Source of the DNA: JACKCR01 sp041390305
GTDB lineage: Bacteria > Eisenbacteria > RBG-16-71-46 > CAIMUX01
Direction of reading: 5' to 3'
NCBI GenBank assembly: GCA_041390305.1
Contig: JAWKQE010000005.1
Location: 1 to 64,000 of the forward strand
Length of the DNA stretch: 64,000 nucleotides
A program made the position numbers and the translations under genes. The notes under the pieces are model-generated. The model made no database searches and was not told the origin of the DNA. It saw only the letters and a program-made list of their open reading frames with translations. Below are positions 8,685 to 19,266 of this stretch, one piece after another. The first letter of the stretch is position 1, and every line of letters begins with the position of its first letter.

Positions 8685-10139
8685 TCAGTTTGCGTTGCGT
8701 TCGGGCGCGAATCGATCGAAGTACGCCTTCACACCCTGGCCGAGGGCGTCCGCCAGCTGCTGTCGGTGGGTCTCTTTCTTCAGCTTCTCGCGGTCGATTG
8801 CGCTGGACGCGAAACCGAGCTCGACGAGGATGGATGGAACCTGAACCGACTTCAGGACGACGAATGCGGCCTGGCGGACTCCCCGGTTCTCGGCGAGGTC
8901 CTGTCCCACGAATGAGTTGAGCACCGACTCGGCCGCAAGGCTGCTTCGGATCAGCGTGTCGCTCTGCCTGAGACTCAGACTGAACGGAAGCTCCTGGGAC
9001 GAGTCTGTCGCCTCGGAACCCGGGGCCACCAAGGCGGCGTTCTCGGCCTTCGCGAGTTCGCGGCTGGCCTCGTCCGATGCCCCCCGCAAAGAAAGGAAGA
9101 AGACCTCGACCCCGTGCGCGTCCGAAGCCTCCGCCGCGTTCACGTGGATCGAGACGAACAGATCCGCTTCGACGTCCTCGGCCAGCTTCATCCGCTGGCG
9201 GAGCGGGACGATCACGTCCCTCGATCGCGTCAGAACCGGATGGACTCCCTCCATCGCGGAGAGCGTGCGGTGGAGACGTCGTGCAACGTCGAGGCAGACG
9301 TCCTTCTCTCTCAGACCGGGACCCGTCGCACCCGGATCCTCGCCACCATGTCCCGCATCGATCACCACCACCCGGGGACCTCGGCGCTCGGGCTCAGGGA
9401 GGAGTTCGGTGGCCGGCGGGAGTTCGATCGGGGCGGTCTCGCCCGAAAGCTGCTCGCTGAGAACTTCGGCCTCGTCTCCACTCTCGTCCGGTGCGCTTCC
9501 AGCAGGGTCCGGTTCGACTGCGGCCGAGCCTGACGGCGTGGTGCTCTCCTGCGGGGCTGCCTTCTCCGCCGCCCGTGATTCCTTCGGCGACTCGGCCGGC
9601 CTGTCGGCGTGCGAGTCGGCGTGTGGCTCGGTCTGCGACTCCGCGTGCGAGTCGGCGTGCGACTCGGCCCCCGGCTCCGCCTTCTCGGCATGAGAGGTGG
9701 GCGAAGCATCCTCCCCTTCTCCCGTGCGGCCGGAAGGCGGCTGCACGTCCAGAACCCAGCGCGGTGGATTGGCGAGCGTGAAGATCTCGAGGTCGGACGC
9801 AGCTTCGAACTGGAGCGCCAGACGAAGTCCGGCATCTCCTTCCGCCGCGAGCCGTCCGGAGGCGAGCCGCCCCACGTTCTCGATCCTGCTCGGCGCCGTT
9901 CCGCTCAGGCGAACGTTCGCGAAGAGGACGACGGCGCCTCTCGCCGTCTGCTCAGCGACCCGCCACGTAAACCCCTCCGACGCCAGATCGAGGACGATCC
10001 GGGTTCGCTCCGGAGTCACGCCCGTTCGCACGTCCTGGACCTCGACCGCCGCGTTGGCGGAGGCGCCCCAGACGCATACGTGTAGCAGGAGGATCCACCC
10101 CGCGAGGATCGCAGGGCGACTCAGATTGAATCCGTTCAC
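8685..10139 (-). CDS. N-acetylmuramoyl-L-alanine amidase with AMIN domain
   Basis: 484 residues. It is exported, with a hydrophobic signal (about 8-30). An N-terminal AMIN domain (about 32-140) for wall targeting is followed by a low-complexity linker built of His/Ser/Glu/Asp tetrads (about 150-235). The catalytic Amidase_3 domain comes last (about 250-480). Zinc ligands are visible in VVIDAGHGGEDPG, the REKD glutamate and SIHVNAA; the catalytic Glu is in ILVELGF. It should cleave the amide bond between MurNAc and the stem peptide in the periplasm, as AmiC does in cell separation. The start is GTG with GAGGAA upstream. The next gene upstream on the same strand is an M23 peptidase, the usual partner or activator type. 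Confidence 0.93.
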   Translation of the reverse strand: MNGFNLSRPAILAGWILLLHVCVWGASANAAVEVQDVRTGVTPERTRIVLDLASEGFTWRVAEQTARGAVVLFANVRLSGTAPSRIENVGRLASGRLAAEGDAGLRLALQFEAASDLEIFTLANPPRWVLDVQPPSGRTGEGEDASPTSHAEKAEPGAESHADSHAESQTEPHADSHADRPAESPKESRAAEKAAPQESTTPSGSAAVEPDPAGSAPDESGDEAEVLSEQLSGETAPIELPPATELLPEPERRGPRVVVIDAGHGGEDPGATGPGLREKDVCLDVARRLHRTLSAMEGVHPVLTRSRDVIVPLRQRMKLAEDVEADLFVSIHVNAAEASDAHGVEVFFLSLRGASDEASRELAKAENAALVAPGSEATDSSQELPFSLSLRQSDTLIRSSLAAESVLNSFVGQDLAENRGVRQAAFVVLKSVQVPSILVELGFASSAIDREKLKKETHRQQLADALGQGVKAYFDRFAPERNAN

Positions 10140-10223
10140 TCGAGGTTCCTCGCATCCTTGCGGCCCCGTGTCAGGAAGACTCTAACAGGGTTCGGGGCCG
10201 AAGGGACGAGGGAATCGGCGCGG

Positions 10224-11159
10224 CTACTCGCCGGCGGGAGCGGAAGGAGGGGTCACGATGTAGTTGGCCGGGTTCTGGGCGACGCCGTCGATCCGCACCT
10301 CGTAGTGGACGTGCGGGCCGGTCGAACGGCCGGAGTTCCCGACCTCACCGATCACATCGCCTCTCGAAACCGACGCACCCGGATCGAGGTCGCTCGCGGA
10401 GAGGTGTGCATAGCGGGTCTCCACGCCGTCCCCGTGATCGACCACGACCGTCAGGCCGTAGTCACGCTTGGCCTCCACCGCGACGACCGTGCCCGCGGCG
10501 CTGGCGTAGACGGGCGTCCCTTCCGGGGCCCGCATGTCGATTCCGTAGTGGAACGCTTCCTCGCCGGTGAACGGGTCTTCCCGCCACCCGTAGCCGCTCG
10601 AGAGAGCGTGCAGGTCCCGTAGCGGAGAGATCGTCGGAGTGCGATCCAGCTTGTCGCGCCGTGAGGTGAGGAGCGCGATCGCTTCCTTGAAGCTCCGCCG
10701 CTGGAAGGCGACCCGCCGCTCGAGCTCATCGAGACGCCGGGTCTGGTCCTCCACCTCGAAGGCGAGACCAGGAGTGTTCATCTCTTCCGCCACCGAGTCG
10801 ACGAGGAGCGGACCACCGACGCCGAGCCGCCTGGACTCGGAGTCGAGCGGATCCAAACCGGCGAGAAGTCGAGCCTCGCGCTCCTTCTCCTCGGACTGGG
10901 CGACCTTGTCCGCGATCTGGTCGAGACGCTGGGCGACCTCGGCCACGTGATCGAGGAGCCCGCGGTTCTCCCGCTCGAGCGCCGCCACCTGCGTCCTGGA
11001 CTTCTGGTGCAGGGAGAACATCCACGCGGCGGAGAAGACGGAGAGCAGACAGCAGCAGAGCCCGATCACGACCCAACGAACCCAGGAGCGCCGCACATGG
11101 AAGCTGCGGATCTCGCCACCATCCTCCGGCACCAACATCACGCGATATCGCCGGTTCAA
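10224..11159 (-). CDS. M23 (LytM) metallopeptidase with coiled-coil, membrane anchored
   Basis: 311 residues. One transmembrane helix (about 31-50, with three Cys in a row) is followed by a coiled-coil region (about 55-180) and a C-terminal LytM domain (about 200-300). The zinc motifs HYGIDM and HVHYEVR and the Gly-rich YGWREDPFTGE start are all present, so the enzyme is likely active or an amidase activator. The start is TTG with GGAGG five bases upstream; a weaker ATG lies eight codons in. It precedes the amidase gene on the same strand with 84 bases between them, so wall cleavage by the pair is plausible. Confidence 0.9.
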   Translation of the reverse strand: MNRRYRVMLVPEDGGEIRSFHVRRSWVRWVVIGLCCCLLSVFSAAWMFSLHQKSRTQVAALERENRGLLDHVAEVAQRLDQIADKVAQSEEKEREARLLAGLDPLDSESRRLGVGGPLLVDSVAEEMNTPGLAFEVEDQTRRLDELERRVAFQRRSFKEAIALLTSRRDKLDRTPTISPLRDLHALSSGYGWREDPFTGEEAFHYGIDMRAPEGTPVYASAAGTVVAVEAKRDYGLTVVVDHGDGVETRYAHLSASDLDPGASVSRGDVIGEVGNSGRSTGPHVHYEVRIDGVAQNPANYIVTPPSAPAGE

Positions 11160-11278
11160 TCACACCTCCAAGACGTCACACGGGCCCCCAACGAGGCCGG
11201 CGGAGTCGGAATTCTCACTGAAACCGTTGTCAGATCGACACTTGTGTGGCCCTGTGGGTGTTTGTGGCCACTTCGTGA

Positions 11279-11307
11279 AGCCTACCAATCGGTTCGAAAC
11301 CTGTCAA
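11279..11307 (-). promoter_or_regulatory. Sigma70-type promoter for the M23/amidase pair
   Basis: On the minus strand, TTGACA (11307-11302), a 17-bp spacer and TAGGCT (11284-11279). This would start transcription near 11272, about 110 bases upstream of the M23 TTG start. The -35 box is perfect, the -10 weak. Confidence 0.5.
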
Positions 11308-11403
11308 TTGTCGGCTAGGCGTCGGCTCGGTCGGAGTTCATGCAGGATGAGGGCCAGTTCGACGTGGCTCGTTCCCCGCTCCCACTCCGTCTGCCCCCAC
11401 TCC

Positions 11404-12930
<1,527 letters not shown>

Positions 12931-13043
12931 GTCACCTCCTGCGTGCGCGACACCTGCGAACCGGCATCCGGGCACAGGACTTCAGCCAACCGCCACGCTA
13001 GTGTACGCGCAGGCCTCACTTCTTGCCGCGATCAGATACGCGA

Positions 13044-13847
13044 TCAGAGGGAGGACACCTCGTCGCGTTCCATTTCGGTGTTCGGAAGGTCCGCGAGCCG
13101 ACGACCATCCTGGCGGAGGAAACGCGGCGTCCAGAGCCCGATGCGATCGAGGAAACCACCCAGCGACGCGGCCAGGACTCCGAACCCGTAGGTGCAGCTC
13201 CGCCTGAAGTCGATACTCGAGGCTTCCGGGAAGTACTTCGTGGGGCAGGTCACCTCGCCGATGCGGAAGCCTCGCCGGATGATCTGCACCAGCATCTGGT
13301 TGTCGAAGACGAAGTCGTCGGAGTTCTCGAGAAGCGGAAGGGTCTCGAGTACCTCGCGCGAAAACGCTCGATAGCCGGTGTGATACTCCGAGAGTTTGTA
13401 CCCGACGAGGAGATTCTCGACCGCCGTGAGAAACCGGTTCGAGACGTACTTGTAGAGCGGCATCCCGCCGCGCCGCGCACCTACGCCGAGGATGCGCGAC
13501 CCGAGCACGACGTCGAACTCGCCCACGGCGATGAGCGAGGCCATCGCCGTCACGAGCTTGGGCGAGTACTGGTAGTCTGGGTGCACCATGATGACGATGT
13601 CCTCGCCACCGCGAAGAGCCTCGGCGTAGCAGGTCTTCTGGTTGCCCCCGTACCCGCGATTCCTCCGGTGGAGGAAGGTGTGGAGACCCAGGCGCCGGGC
13701 AACGGCAACGGTCTCGTCGGCGCTGCGATCGTCGACCAGGATCACCCGGTCGACGACGTCCTTCGGCAGCTCGGAGCAGGTCTTCTCCAGCGTCGCCGCC
13801 GCGTTGTAGGCGGGCATGACGACGCACACCCGTTTGCCCTCGATCAT
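13044..13847 (-). CDS. GT2 family glycosyltransferase (DPM1/ArnC-like)
   Basis: 267 residues from ATG 13847, preceded by GGAGGTGGG. The GT-A fold of family 2 shows CVVMPAYNAAATLEKT at the N-terminus, the nucleotide-binding VILVDDRSADET and the HPDYQYSP acidic motif in place of the usual DxD. The later segment VLGSRI...GMPLYKYVSNRFLT is typical of polyprenyl-phosphate mannose/glucose transferases. No C-terminal membrane helices are visible, so it is of the soluble DPM1-like type. A likely role is to charge a lipid carrier or add sugar in envelope glycan synthesis; the sugar is unknown. It is transcribed divergently from lpxH. Confidence 0.88.
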   Translation of the reverse strand: MIEGKRVCVVMPAYNAAATLEKTCSELPKDVVDRVILVDDRSADETVAVARRLGLHTFLHRRNRGYGGNQKTCYAEALRGGEDIVIMVHPDYQYSPKLVTAMASLIAVGEFDVVLGSRILGVGARRGGMPLYKYVSNRFLTAVENLLVGYKLSEYHTGYRAFSREVLETLPLLENSDDFVFDNQMLVQIIRRGFRIGEVTCPTKYFPEASSIDFRRSCTYGFGVLAASLGGFLDRIGLWTPRFLRQDGRRLADLPNTEMERDEVSSL

Positions 13848-13955
13848 CCCACCTCCCACGGAAGGATCGAGGCTACGCGGATCCCGGCGAGGGGGTCAAC
13901 CGTGGCCGGCATCTCCGCGCTCGACTTCCCCCCAGTGAGCCCCGACAATGCCCCC

Positions 13956-14774
13956 ATGATCCAGCCCGCCCTCGTCTTCGACGGCAGTCCCATCTACTTC
14001 GTCAGTGATGCGCATCTCGGGTCCACCGAAGGTGTCCCCGGCCGTGAAGACTGGCTCATCGAACTCATGGCCCGCGCCCGCGCGGAGGCGGCCGGGCTCG
14101 TGATCGTGGGAGACCTCTTCGACTTCTGGTTCGAGTACCGCCACGCGATTCCCAAGGTGACGTTTCGAGTGGCCAGAGCGATGGCAGACTGTGTCGACGC
14201 CGGACTCACGGTCGTCTACATGGGAGGGAACCACGATTTCTGGGTCGGACCCTGGTTCGAGAAGGAACTCGGTGTCCGTTCCTTCGACGATCCCATCCAC
14301 GCCCGTCTCCAGAACCGCCTGGTCTACATCGCGCACGGCGACGGGCTCGGCCCGGGAGACTCGGGCTACAAGGTGCTGAAGAGAGTGCTGAGACACCCAT
14401 GGGCGATCTCGGCATATCGCGCGCTCCACCCGGACTTCGGCGTCCCGTTCGCGTCGTTCGCCTCGCACCTCTCCCGCTCGAAGGGCGAGCTGCCGCCTGA
14501 CGTCCTCCTGCCGCGCGTCGTCCGGGACGTGGTCCGCCCCGCACTCGCGGGCGGGGCCGAAGCGATGGTGATGGGGCACCTCCATCGCGCCGTCCACTAC
14601 GCCGAGGACCGGGCGGACGAAGCGCGGGCGGAGTTCATCCTCTTGGGCGACTGGATCACGCTGCTCACGCACGCACGTCTGGAGAACGGACGGTTCAGCC
14701 TCTACAGGCGCGCGGAATCAGGGCACGACGAGTTGATCCCGCCGAAACCGTTCCCGCCGACTCCGCAGCGATGA
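13956..14774 (+). CDS. lpxH: UDP-2,3-diacylglucosamine diphosphatase LpxH-like
   Basis: 272 residues of calcineurin-like metallophosphoesterase. Metal motifs are visible in order: SDAHLGS, GDLFDFWFEY, GGNHDFWVG, HGDGLG and a C-terminal GHLHR. The GDLFDFWFEYR segment is specific to the LpxH group, which hydrolyses UDP-2,3-diacylglucosamine to lipid X in lipid A synthesis. This implies an outer membrane. The ATG at 13956 was chosen because the homologous region begins directly after it; the longer open frame upstream (from 13023) only mirrors the glycosyltransferase on the other strand. Confidence 0.88.
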   Translation: MIQPALVFDGSPIYFVSDAHLGSTEGVPGREDWLIELMARARAEAAGLVIVGDLFDFWFEYRHAIPKVTFRVARAMADCVDAGLTVVYMGGNHDFWVGPWFEKELGVRSFDDPIHARLQNRLVYIAHGDGLGPGDSGYKVLKRVLRHPWAISAYRALHPDFGVPFASFASHLSRSKGELPPDVLLPRVVRDVVRPALAGGAEAMVMGHLHRAVHYAEDRADEARAEFILLGDWITLLTHARLENGRFSLYRRAESGHDELIPPKPFPPTPQR

Positions 14775-14820
14775 GGTGAGTCGGATCAGCCGATCCGCTC
14801 TTCGGACCTACAGGGCCCGC

Positions 14821-15732
14821 TCAGAGTCCGATCTGGACGGAGAAGCGATGCTGGTCGCCGAGGTTCTCGCCGAACGGAACGTACGCATACTGCCCGTGCA
14901 GACGCTCCGTCCCGACGCCGAGCCCGAAGCTGACGTCCTGGCTGTCGTGCTGCGTGCGGTACCCGACCTGAATTGCGGTGAAGTCCTGATACCGGTACTC
15001 CGTACCGAAGACGATCTGGGTGTCGGCGTCCCGCTCGCTTCGCACCTCGGCCGAGATCGAGAACGCCCCGTCCAGGGCACTCGCCGGAATGGAGTGCGTG
15101 AGCCCGCCCTGCACGGTCGTTGGAAGGTCGAACTCCTCCTCCACGAACTTGGCGGCGGAGCCCAGGTGGAGAACGGAAAGGCCGAAGTCGGTGCGGGGAA
15201 GCACCTCTCGTGCCTGGACGCCGAAGCTGAGGGCCGCGGCCGTGGCCTGTTCGGTCGAAATGACTTCGCGCAGATACTCGAGTCCGAGGCCGAATCCGAT
15301 CCGGTCCGTCCACGCGATCGCATAGTTGCCGGAGAGTGACAGGCCCGCGTAGGAGAAGTCCGGAGTCTGGTTCCCGAACTCATCCATCCCCTGCAGGTCA
15401 TCGGTCCAGATTCCATGGAACGCCGCACCGTACGTGCTACGTCCCCGCTGGTGTGTGAGACCGGCGAACTCGTAGCGCACCGCCTGGAACGATTCGTTGT
15501 GGGTGAGCTCCAGGTTCGTGCCCGGCACGAAGGCCATCGCGCCCGGATTCCAGTAGGTGGCCGAGGGATCGGACACGTTCGAGACGACGGCGTTGCCCAG
15601 GGCCACGGCACGAGCCCCCGCCCCGATCCGGAGCCAGGAGAAGCCTGTGCTTGCAATGGCTTGCTGGGACGACACGGAAAGCGAGACGAGGGTCATCGTG
15701 GCGATGACGAGCAACATACGGGAGGGTTTCAT
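14821..15732 (-). CDS. PorV/PorQ-family outer-membrane beta-barrel protein
   Basis: 303 residues from ATG 15732 with AAGGAG upstream. A signal peptide covers about 1-27. The mature start FSWLRIGAGARAVALGNA, followed by DPSATYWNPGAMAF, is the signature of the PorV/UPF0164 family of outer-membrane barrels. In Bacteroidota PorV shuttles type IX substrates to the attachment complex. The rest shows alternating amphipathic strands and ends in FSVQIGL. Three proteins in the window carry sorting-type C-termini that such a protein could handle (inference). No other type IX core gene is in the window. Confidence 0.85.
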   Translation of the reverse strand: MKPSRMLLVIATMTLVSLSVSSQQAIASTGFSWLRIGAGARAVALGNAVVSNVSDPSATYWNPGAMAFVPGTNLELTHNESFQAVRYEFAGLTHQRGRSTYGAAFHGIWTDDLQGMDEFGNQTPDFSYAGLSLSGNYAIAWTDRIGFGLGLEYLREVISTEQATAAALSFGVQAREVLPRTDFGLSVLHLGSAAKFVEEEFDLPTTVQGGLTHSIPASALDGAFSISAEVRSERDADTQIVFGTEYRYQDFTAIQVGYRTQHDSQDVSFGLGVGTERLHGQYAYVPFGENLGDQHRFSVQIGL

Positions 15733-15926
15733 CTGTCTCCTTGGGCCCGTGAGGGCGGATACCGTGGCCTCGTCCGGATGGTAGGGGCCGTGCGGGCAAC
15801 GGTCAACGCTGCCGGCCGAAGCAGACGGAAGTTGCCCCCCCGTCTCGGGGCCCGTGGAGGTCCATACCGCACAGAGCGGCCACGAGTTCCAACCCCAGCA
15901 GGTGGTTGCGCACGGGCCCCGGGGGC

Positions 15927-15965
15927 GAAAAAAGATCGGGACGACCACCTGGGCCGTCCCGATCT
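15927..15965 (-). terminator. Rho-independent terminator of the FN3/DUF4384 operon
   Basis: On the minus strand, the arms AGATCGGGACG and CGTCCCGATCT form a perfect 11-bp stem with an 11-nt loop (15965 to 15933), followed directly by a run of six T. It lies about 60 bases after the stop of the DUF4384 gene at 16024. Confidence 0.88.
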
Positions 15966-16023
15966 GGGGTCAACGCGTGCACCTGGCGGGCCCGAAGGCC
16001 GTCCGGTCCCCGCGACGGCACGC

Positions 16024-17616
16024 TCACCGCTTGCGGCGTCCCGACTCCTCGTTCTTCTCGCCGGACTTGCCGTCCGAGTCCTTGTCCGCCTTCTTGTCCG
16101 ACCTCCCGTCCGACTTCTTGTCGGCCTTCTTGTCGGTCTCAGCGGACTTCCCCCGGCTCGAACGGTCGGCGCTGGTCCGGTCGTTCTTTCCCGAGGACGA
16201 CGCCTCCACGGAGGAGCTGCTCGAACGAGACTTCCCCACCGAGGAGTCCGACTTCGAGTCGCGCCGCCCGGACTCCACCTTCGGACTCCGGTCGTCCCGC
16301 GCCGAGCCTCGATCGTCGCGCATGGAACCTCCATCGTCCCGCACCGAGCCTCGGTCGCCGTCGCTCACCGAGCCCCGGCCGTCGCGCACCGATCCCTGCT
16401 CGACGTCGCGGTCCCGCTTGCCGTCCTCCCGCTCCCGGTACTTCCGGTACTCGTCAGGGGTCATCGAGTGGCCATCGGGCCGGCCGTCGTTCCGGCCCCC
16501 GTCGTGATACCCGCCACCGGCAGGCTCCTTCCGGTCCCGGCCGATCACATCGCTGAGCCGATCGTTGCGCCCCACGTGGTCCACATCTCCGGGGCTCCGC
16601 CAGCGCCCCACCGGCTCGTGGAAGATCCGGTTCCAACGCCGCGGCTCCTCGGTCCGGCAGACGACATGACGATAGCGAGGCCGGGGCCGGGGCCCGTAGA
16701 AGTCGAACACTCCGCGGCCGATGCCGACATGGATCTCGAAGTACCCGTGGCCGCAGTCGTGACCATGGTCGATTCGGCCACCACAGTCGTTACAGATCCG
16801 CCACACCGGCGCCCGACGACCGACGTCGAACCGGATCCACGCCGCCGAGTAGGTGTCACGCCGATGCGGGTAAGGGACCAGTCGCTCGGTGAACCGATAG
16901 ATCTCGGGGAGTGGGTCGCCCACACACCAGCCAGTGTCGTAGAGGTCTGACGCACCGTAGCTGTAGTGGCAGTCGTCCCAGCCCCGAGGGTTACCGATCA
17001 CCAACCAGTCCGGGTAGTAGTGTGCAACCGGATCGAGCGAGGCGACTGCGAACACGTACTCCTCGCCGATCGGGCCCGTGAACCGCAGGTCGTAATCGTC
17101 CCTTCGCCCCGGTAGAGCCTGGACGCGGCCGGCCCTCACCCATCCGTCGTCCCCGCGGCGCGGGAAGAGACGCTGCGCCTGTCCGTTCGCGTCGATGGAG
17201 ATGATGGTGACGAAGCAGTCTTCCGTGGTGCGGAAGAAGAGCTCGACCCGATCCCCGACGCGGACGAAGTCACCAGGATCGGGATTGGACCAGAGATCGA
17301 TCTCGACGCGACGGTCACGCGGCACGGGTGCGATCCGCTGATACTCACCACTGACCACGAGATCATCGACGTGGATCTGTCCGTTGATCCTGAAGTCATC
17401 GGCTCGGGCCGGTCCGGACGCCAGAGCGAGTGAAGCAAGGACCAGGATTGTTCCCAGACCAGACGCCGGACCGAACCCGAGACCGCTCGTTGCCGGACGG
17501 TGTCTCCGTCCCGCGAGAACCTGTGCTGGTGCCGCCACGAGGCGGGCGTCGTTCCGCCAGCCGATCGACGCGCCGAGGAAGCGACTGAGCTTCGAGATGA
17601 GTTGGAAGATCGACAT
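16024..17616 (-). CDS. Exported DUF4384 protein with low-complexity Ser/Arg/Asp/Lys tail
   Basis: 530 residues. A long basic N-terminus is followed by a hydrophobic segment (about 52-72) ending ASGPARADD, a late signal peptide. The DUF4384 domain lies at about 80-180, with VRVGDRVELFFRTTEDCFV and TIISIDANGQAQRLFPR. DUF4384 occurs in envelope proteins and domains beside caspase-like or kinase modules and has no known reaction. A Trp/Tyr/Cys/His-rich middle (180-330) has CNDCGGRIDHGHDCGHGY, which could bind metal. The final 190 residues are repeats of GSVRDD and K(K)SDGRSDKK type and are probably disordered. It starts three bases after the FN3 lipoprotein stop and ends before a strong terminator. 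Confidence 0.78.
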   Translation of the reverse strand: MSIFQLISKLSRFLGASIGWRNDARLVAAPAQVLAGRRHRPATSGLGFGPASGLGTILVLASLALASGPARADDFRINGQIHVDDLVVSGEYQRIAPVPRDRRVEIDLWSNPDPGDFVRVGDRVELFFRTTEDCFVTIISIDANGQAQRLFPRRGDDGWVRAGRVQALPGRRDDYDLRFTGPIGEEYVFAVASLDPVAHYYPDWLVIGNPRGWDDCHYSYGASDLYDTGWCVGDPLPEIYRFTERLVPYPHRRDTYSAAWIRFDVGRRAPVWRICNDCGGRIDHGHDCGHGYFEIHVGIGRGVFDFYGPRPRPRYRHVVCRTEEPRRWNRIFHEPVGRWRSPGDVDHVGRNDRLSDVIGRDRKEPAGGGYHDGGRNDGRPDGHSMTPDEYRKYREREDGKRDRDVEQGSVRDGRGSVSDGDRGSVRDDGGSMRDDRGSARDDRSPKVESGRRDSKSDSSVGKSRSSSSSVEASSSGKNDRTSADRSSRGKSAETDKKADKKSDGRSDKKADKDSDGKSGEKNEESGRRKR

Positions 17617-17619
17617 GAC

Positions 17620-18537
17620 CTACCTCGCTTTCTGACCGACCCGGTGCGCACGCTGGCCGCCGCCGGCAGCCTTGATGCTGACTTCGTCACCGCCGTCCGG
17701 AAGTCCAGGGACGCGGAGCTCGGGATTGCTCCGATCGACCTGGTACGCCCAGTCGAGCACGACGGAATTCGGTGAGATGGAGACGACTCGGACCTTCGCG
17801 TAGTGGTCGTCCCAGGTCCAAACGACGTAGACGTGGCCCTCGATCAACGGGACGTCCCCGGTAGGCGCCCATCCGCCGTCAGGTGCCCAACCGACGGAGT
17901 CCAGGCTTCCGTAGCCCGCGTCCTGAATGTCCGTGAAGAGGTCGTTCGATCGTTCCGTCGCGACCAGCCAGGGCCCGTCGTCATCGGTGTGCCAGTAGTA
18001 GATGTCCGCGTCCAGGTCCAGTACATCGACGACCCGACGCGCGGAGAAGTCGTAGCCGGAGTCAGGACCGTCGGTCACCGAGTTGGTGAGACGCAGCCCA
18101 CGCCCTTCCGGCCGAGGCGTGTCGAAGACGAGGTCGTAGGAGAGGTCGCTCTCGTTGCCGTTCCGGTCATACGCTGCGACCGCGTAGTAGTAGGTCACGC
18201 CGTTCGCGACATCGGTGTCGACGTAGGACGTGCGACTCCGGCCCAGCGTCGCGATCCGCGTGAAGTAACCGTCCGGCTCGTCGTTCCTGTAGACGCGGTA
18301 TCCGTCGAGATCGCTCTCGGTGTTGGAGAGCCAGACGATCTCGACCTCGTGGTCACCGGTGATGGAGGAGACTCCGCGCGGGGCCGCCGGCGCGTACGCA
18401 TCGGGGTGGTATCCCGGGTCGCAGTCGTCGCAGTCATCATCCCAATCGTGGCAGCCCGTGCTGAAGGCAACGAAGACGAGCCCGAGTCCCAAGAGCCATC
18501 CCGTCGACCGTAGCGTTCGTGTTGTCCTTGCCACCAT
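17620..18537 (-). CDS. Lipoprotein with fibronectin type III domain
   Basis: 305 residues. A lipobox VAFSTGC (Cys29) is followed by a strongly acidic, Cys-containing stretch (HDWDDDCDDCDPG). The acidic run right after the lipid Cys resembles surface-export signals of Bacteroidota lipoproteins. An FN3 domain (about 50-140) shows AAPRGVSSITGDHEVEIVW, DGYRVYR and VTYYYAVAAYDRNGNESD. The C-terminal part (about 150-290) is a beta-rich region without a name I recognise. ATG 18537 has GGAGGTGG five bases upstream. It is first gene of a two-gene operon with the DUF4384 protein. Its long leader and spacer hold candidate regulatory sites. Confidence 0.82.
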   Translation of the reverse strand: MVARTTRTLRSTGWLLGLGLVFVAFSTGCHDWDDDCDDCDPGYHPDAYAPAAPRGVSSITGDHEVEIVWLSNTESDLDGYRVYRNDEPDGYFTRIATLGRSRTSYVDTDVANGVTYYYAVAAYDRNGNESDLSYDLVFDTPRPEGRGLRLTNSVTDGPDSGYDFSARRVVDVLDLDADIYYWHTDDDGPWLVATERSNDLFTDIQDAGYGSLDSVGWAPDGGWAPTGDVPLIEGHVYVVWTWDDHYAKVRVVSISPNSVVLDWAYQVDRSNPELRVPGLPDGGDEVSIKAAGGGQRAHRVGQKAR

Positions 18538-18717
18538 GATCCACCTCCGTTTCCGAGATTGCGGCGTTCACGGAAGTACAAGGAACGGGCGTGCCAAGAC
18601 GGACCGAGCCGCGGCCAACTCGCCGCAAGTAGCTACCAAGATAGGACATAGACTGATTCGACCTCCGGGCCGCGAGGGACCACTCGGTCGGCGGCGGAGA
18701 GCCAGGACGTCACGAAG

Positions 18718-18735
18718 TGTGACCCTGTGGTCACA
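18718..18735. promoter_or_regulatory. Perfect 7-bp palindrome, operator-like
   Basis: TGTGACC (18718-18724), CTGT, GGTCACA (18729-18735). It contains CRP-like half sites TGTGA/TCACA, but with eight rather than six bases between them, so it is not a standard CRP site. It lies 180 bases upstream of the FN3 lipoprotein start. Binding protein unknown. Confidence 0.4.
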
Positions 18736-19100
18736 GGTAGGTGTGCCGTTCGAGGCGTCGAGGGAGCCGCTGTTGGACTCGTGTCACGTGGGTCAAGGGG
18801 GCGTGCGGGCGCCAGGAGCGGCGGGCCGGAAGGCGGTCACGTCCTCGAAGTGCGGGCGGCAGATCCCCACTCAGAGAAACGGGCCCCCTGGCTAGGGCCC
18901 CGCTCTCCGGAAGATCTGCGGAATCTGTGGCGACCTGGGCCGCACTCGAGAAACTGAGGCCGAGAAACAGAGACCGAGAGACCAGACCGCTCAGCCGTTT
19001 CAAATGGTCCGACGACTGAAACTACCCGCTGCTGGACATTGGGTTGGCCGAGCGGCCTGGTCCTCTGTCTTATGGAGGTCCCCCCTCCGAGTAGCCCTGT

Positions 19101-19116
19101 AGCGAGATGTGTGCCA
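19101..19116 (-). promoter_or_regulatory. Candidate sigma54 (-24/-12) promoter toward the FN3/DUF4384 operon
   Basis: Minus strand reads TGGCAC ACATC TCGCT. The invariant GG and GC are correctly spaced and the -24 box is perfect. It points left and would start near 19090, leaving a leader of about 550 bases before the lipoprotein gene at 18537. It sits just beyond the end of a sigma54-dependent regulator gene (19354-22434). Confidence 0.5.
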
Positions 19117-19266
19117 AGTGGCGGAAGTCGCCAGGAAAACACACATACGCAACCGCCACAATGAGTTACAGAAGCGACCGAGTTTCGGCTTACCGGACAG
19201 AATCGGCACCGGTGTTCCCACCTGTTAAACATCATTACATGACTTCCGGGGCGTCGGTTCAACCCG

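Noticed and set aside
13023..13955. Upstream extension of the lpxH frame
   Set aside because: It is antisense to the glycosyltransferase; homology and the likely ATG at 13956 mark the real start.
18880..18903. GGGCCC repeats as a terminator
   Set aside because: Arms pair only over the GGGCCC cores and no T-run follows.
19201..19216. CGGCACCGGTGTTCCC as a plus-strand sigma54 promoter
   Set aside because: The -12 box has CC where GC is required.
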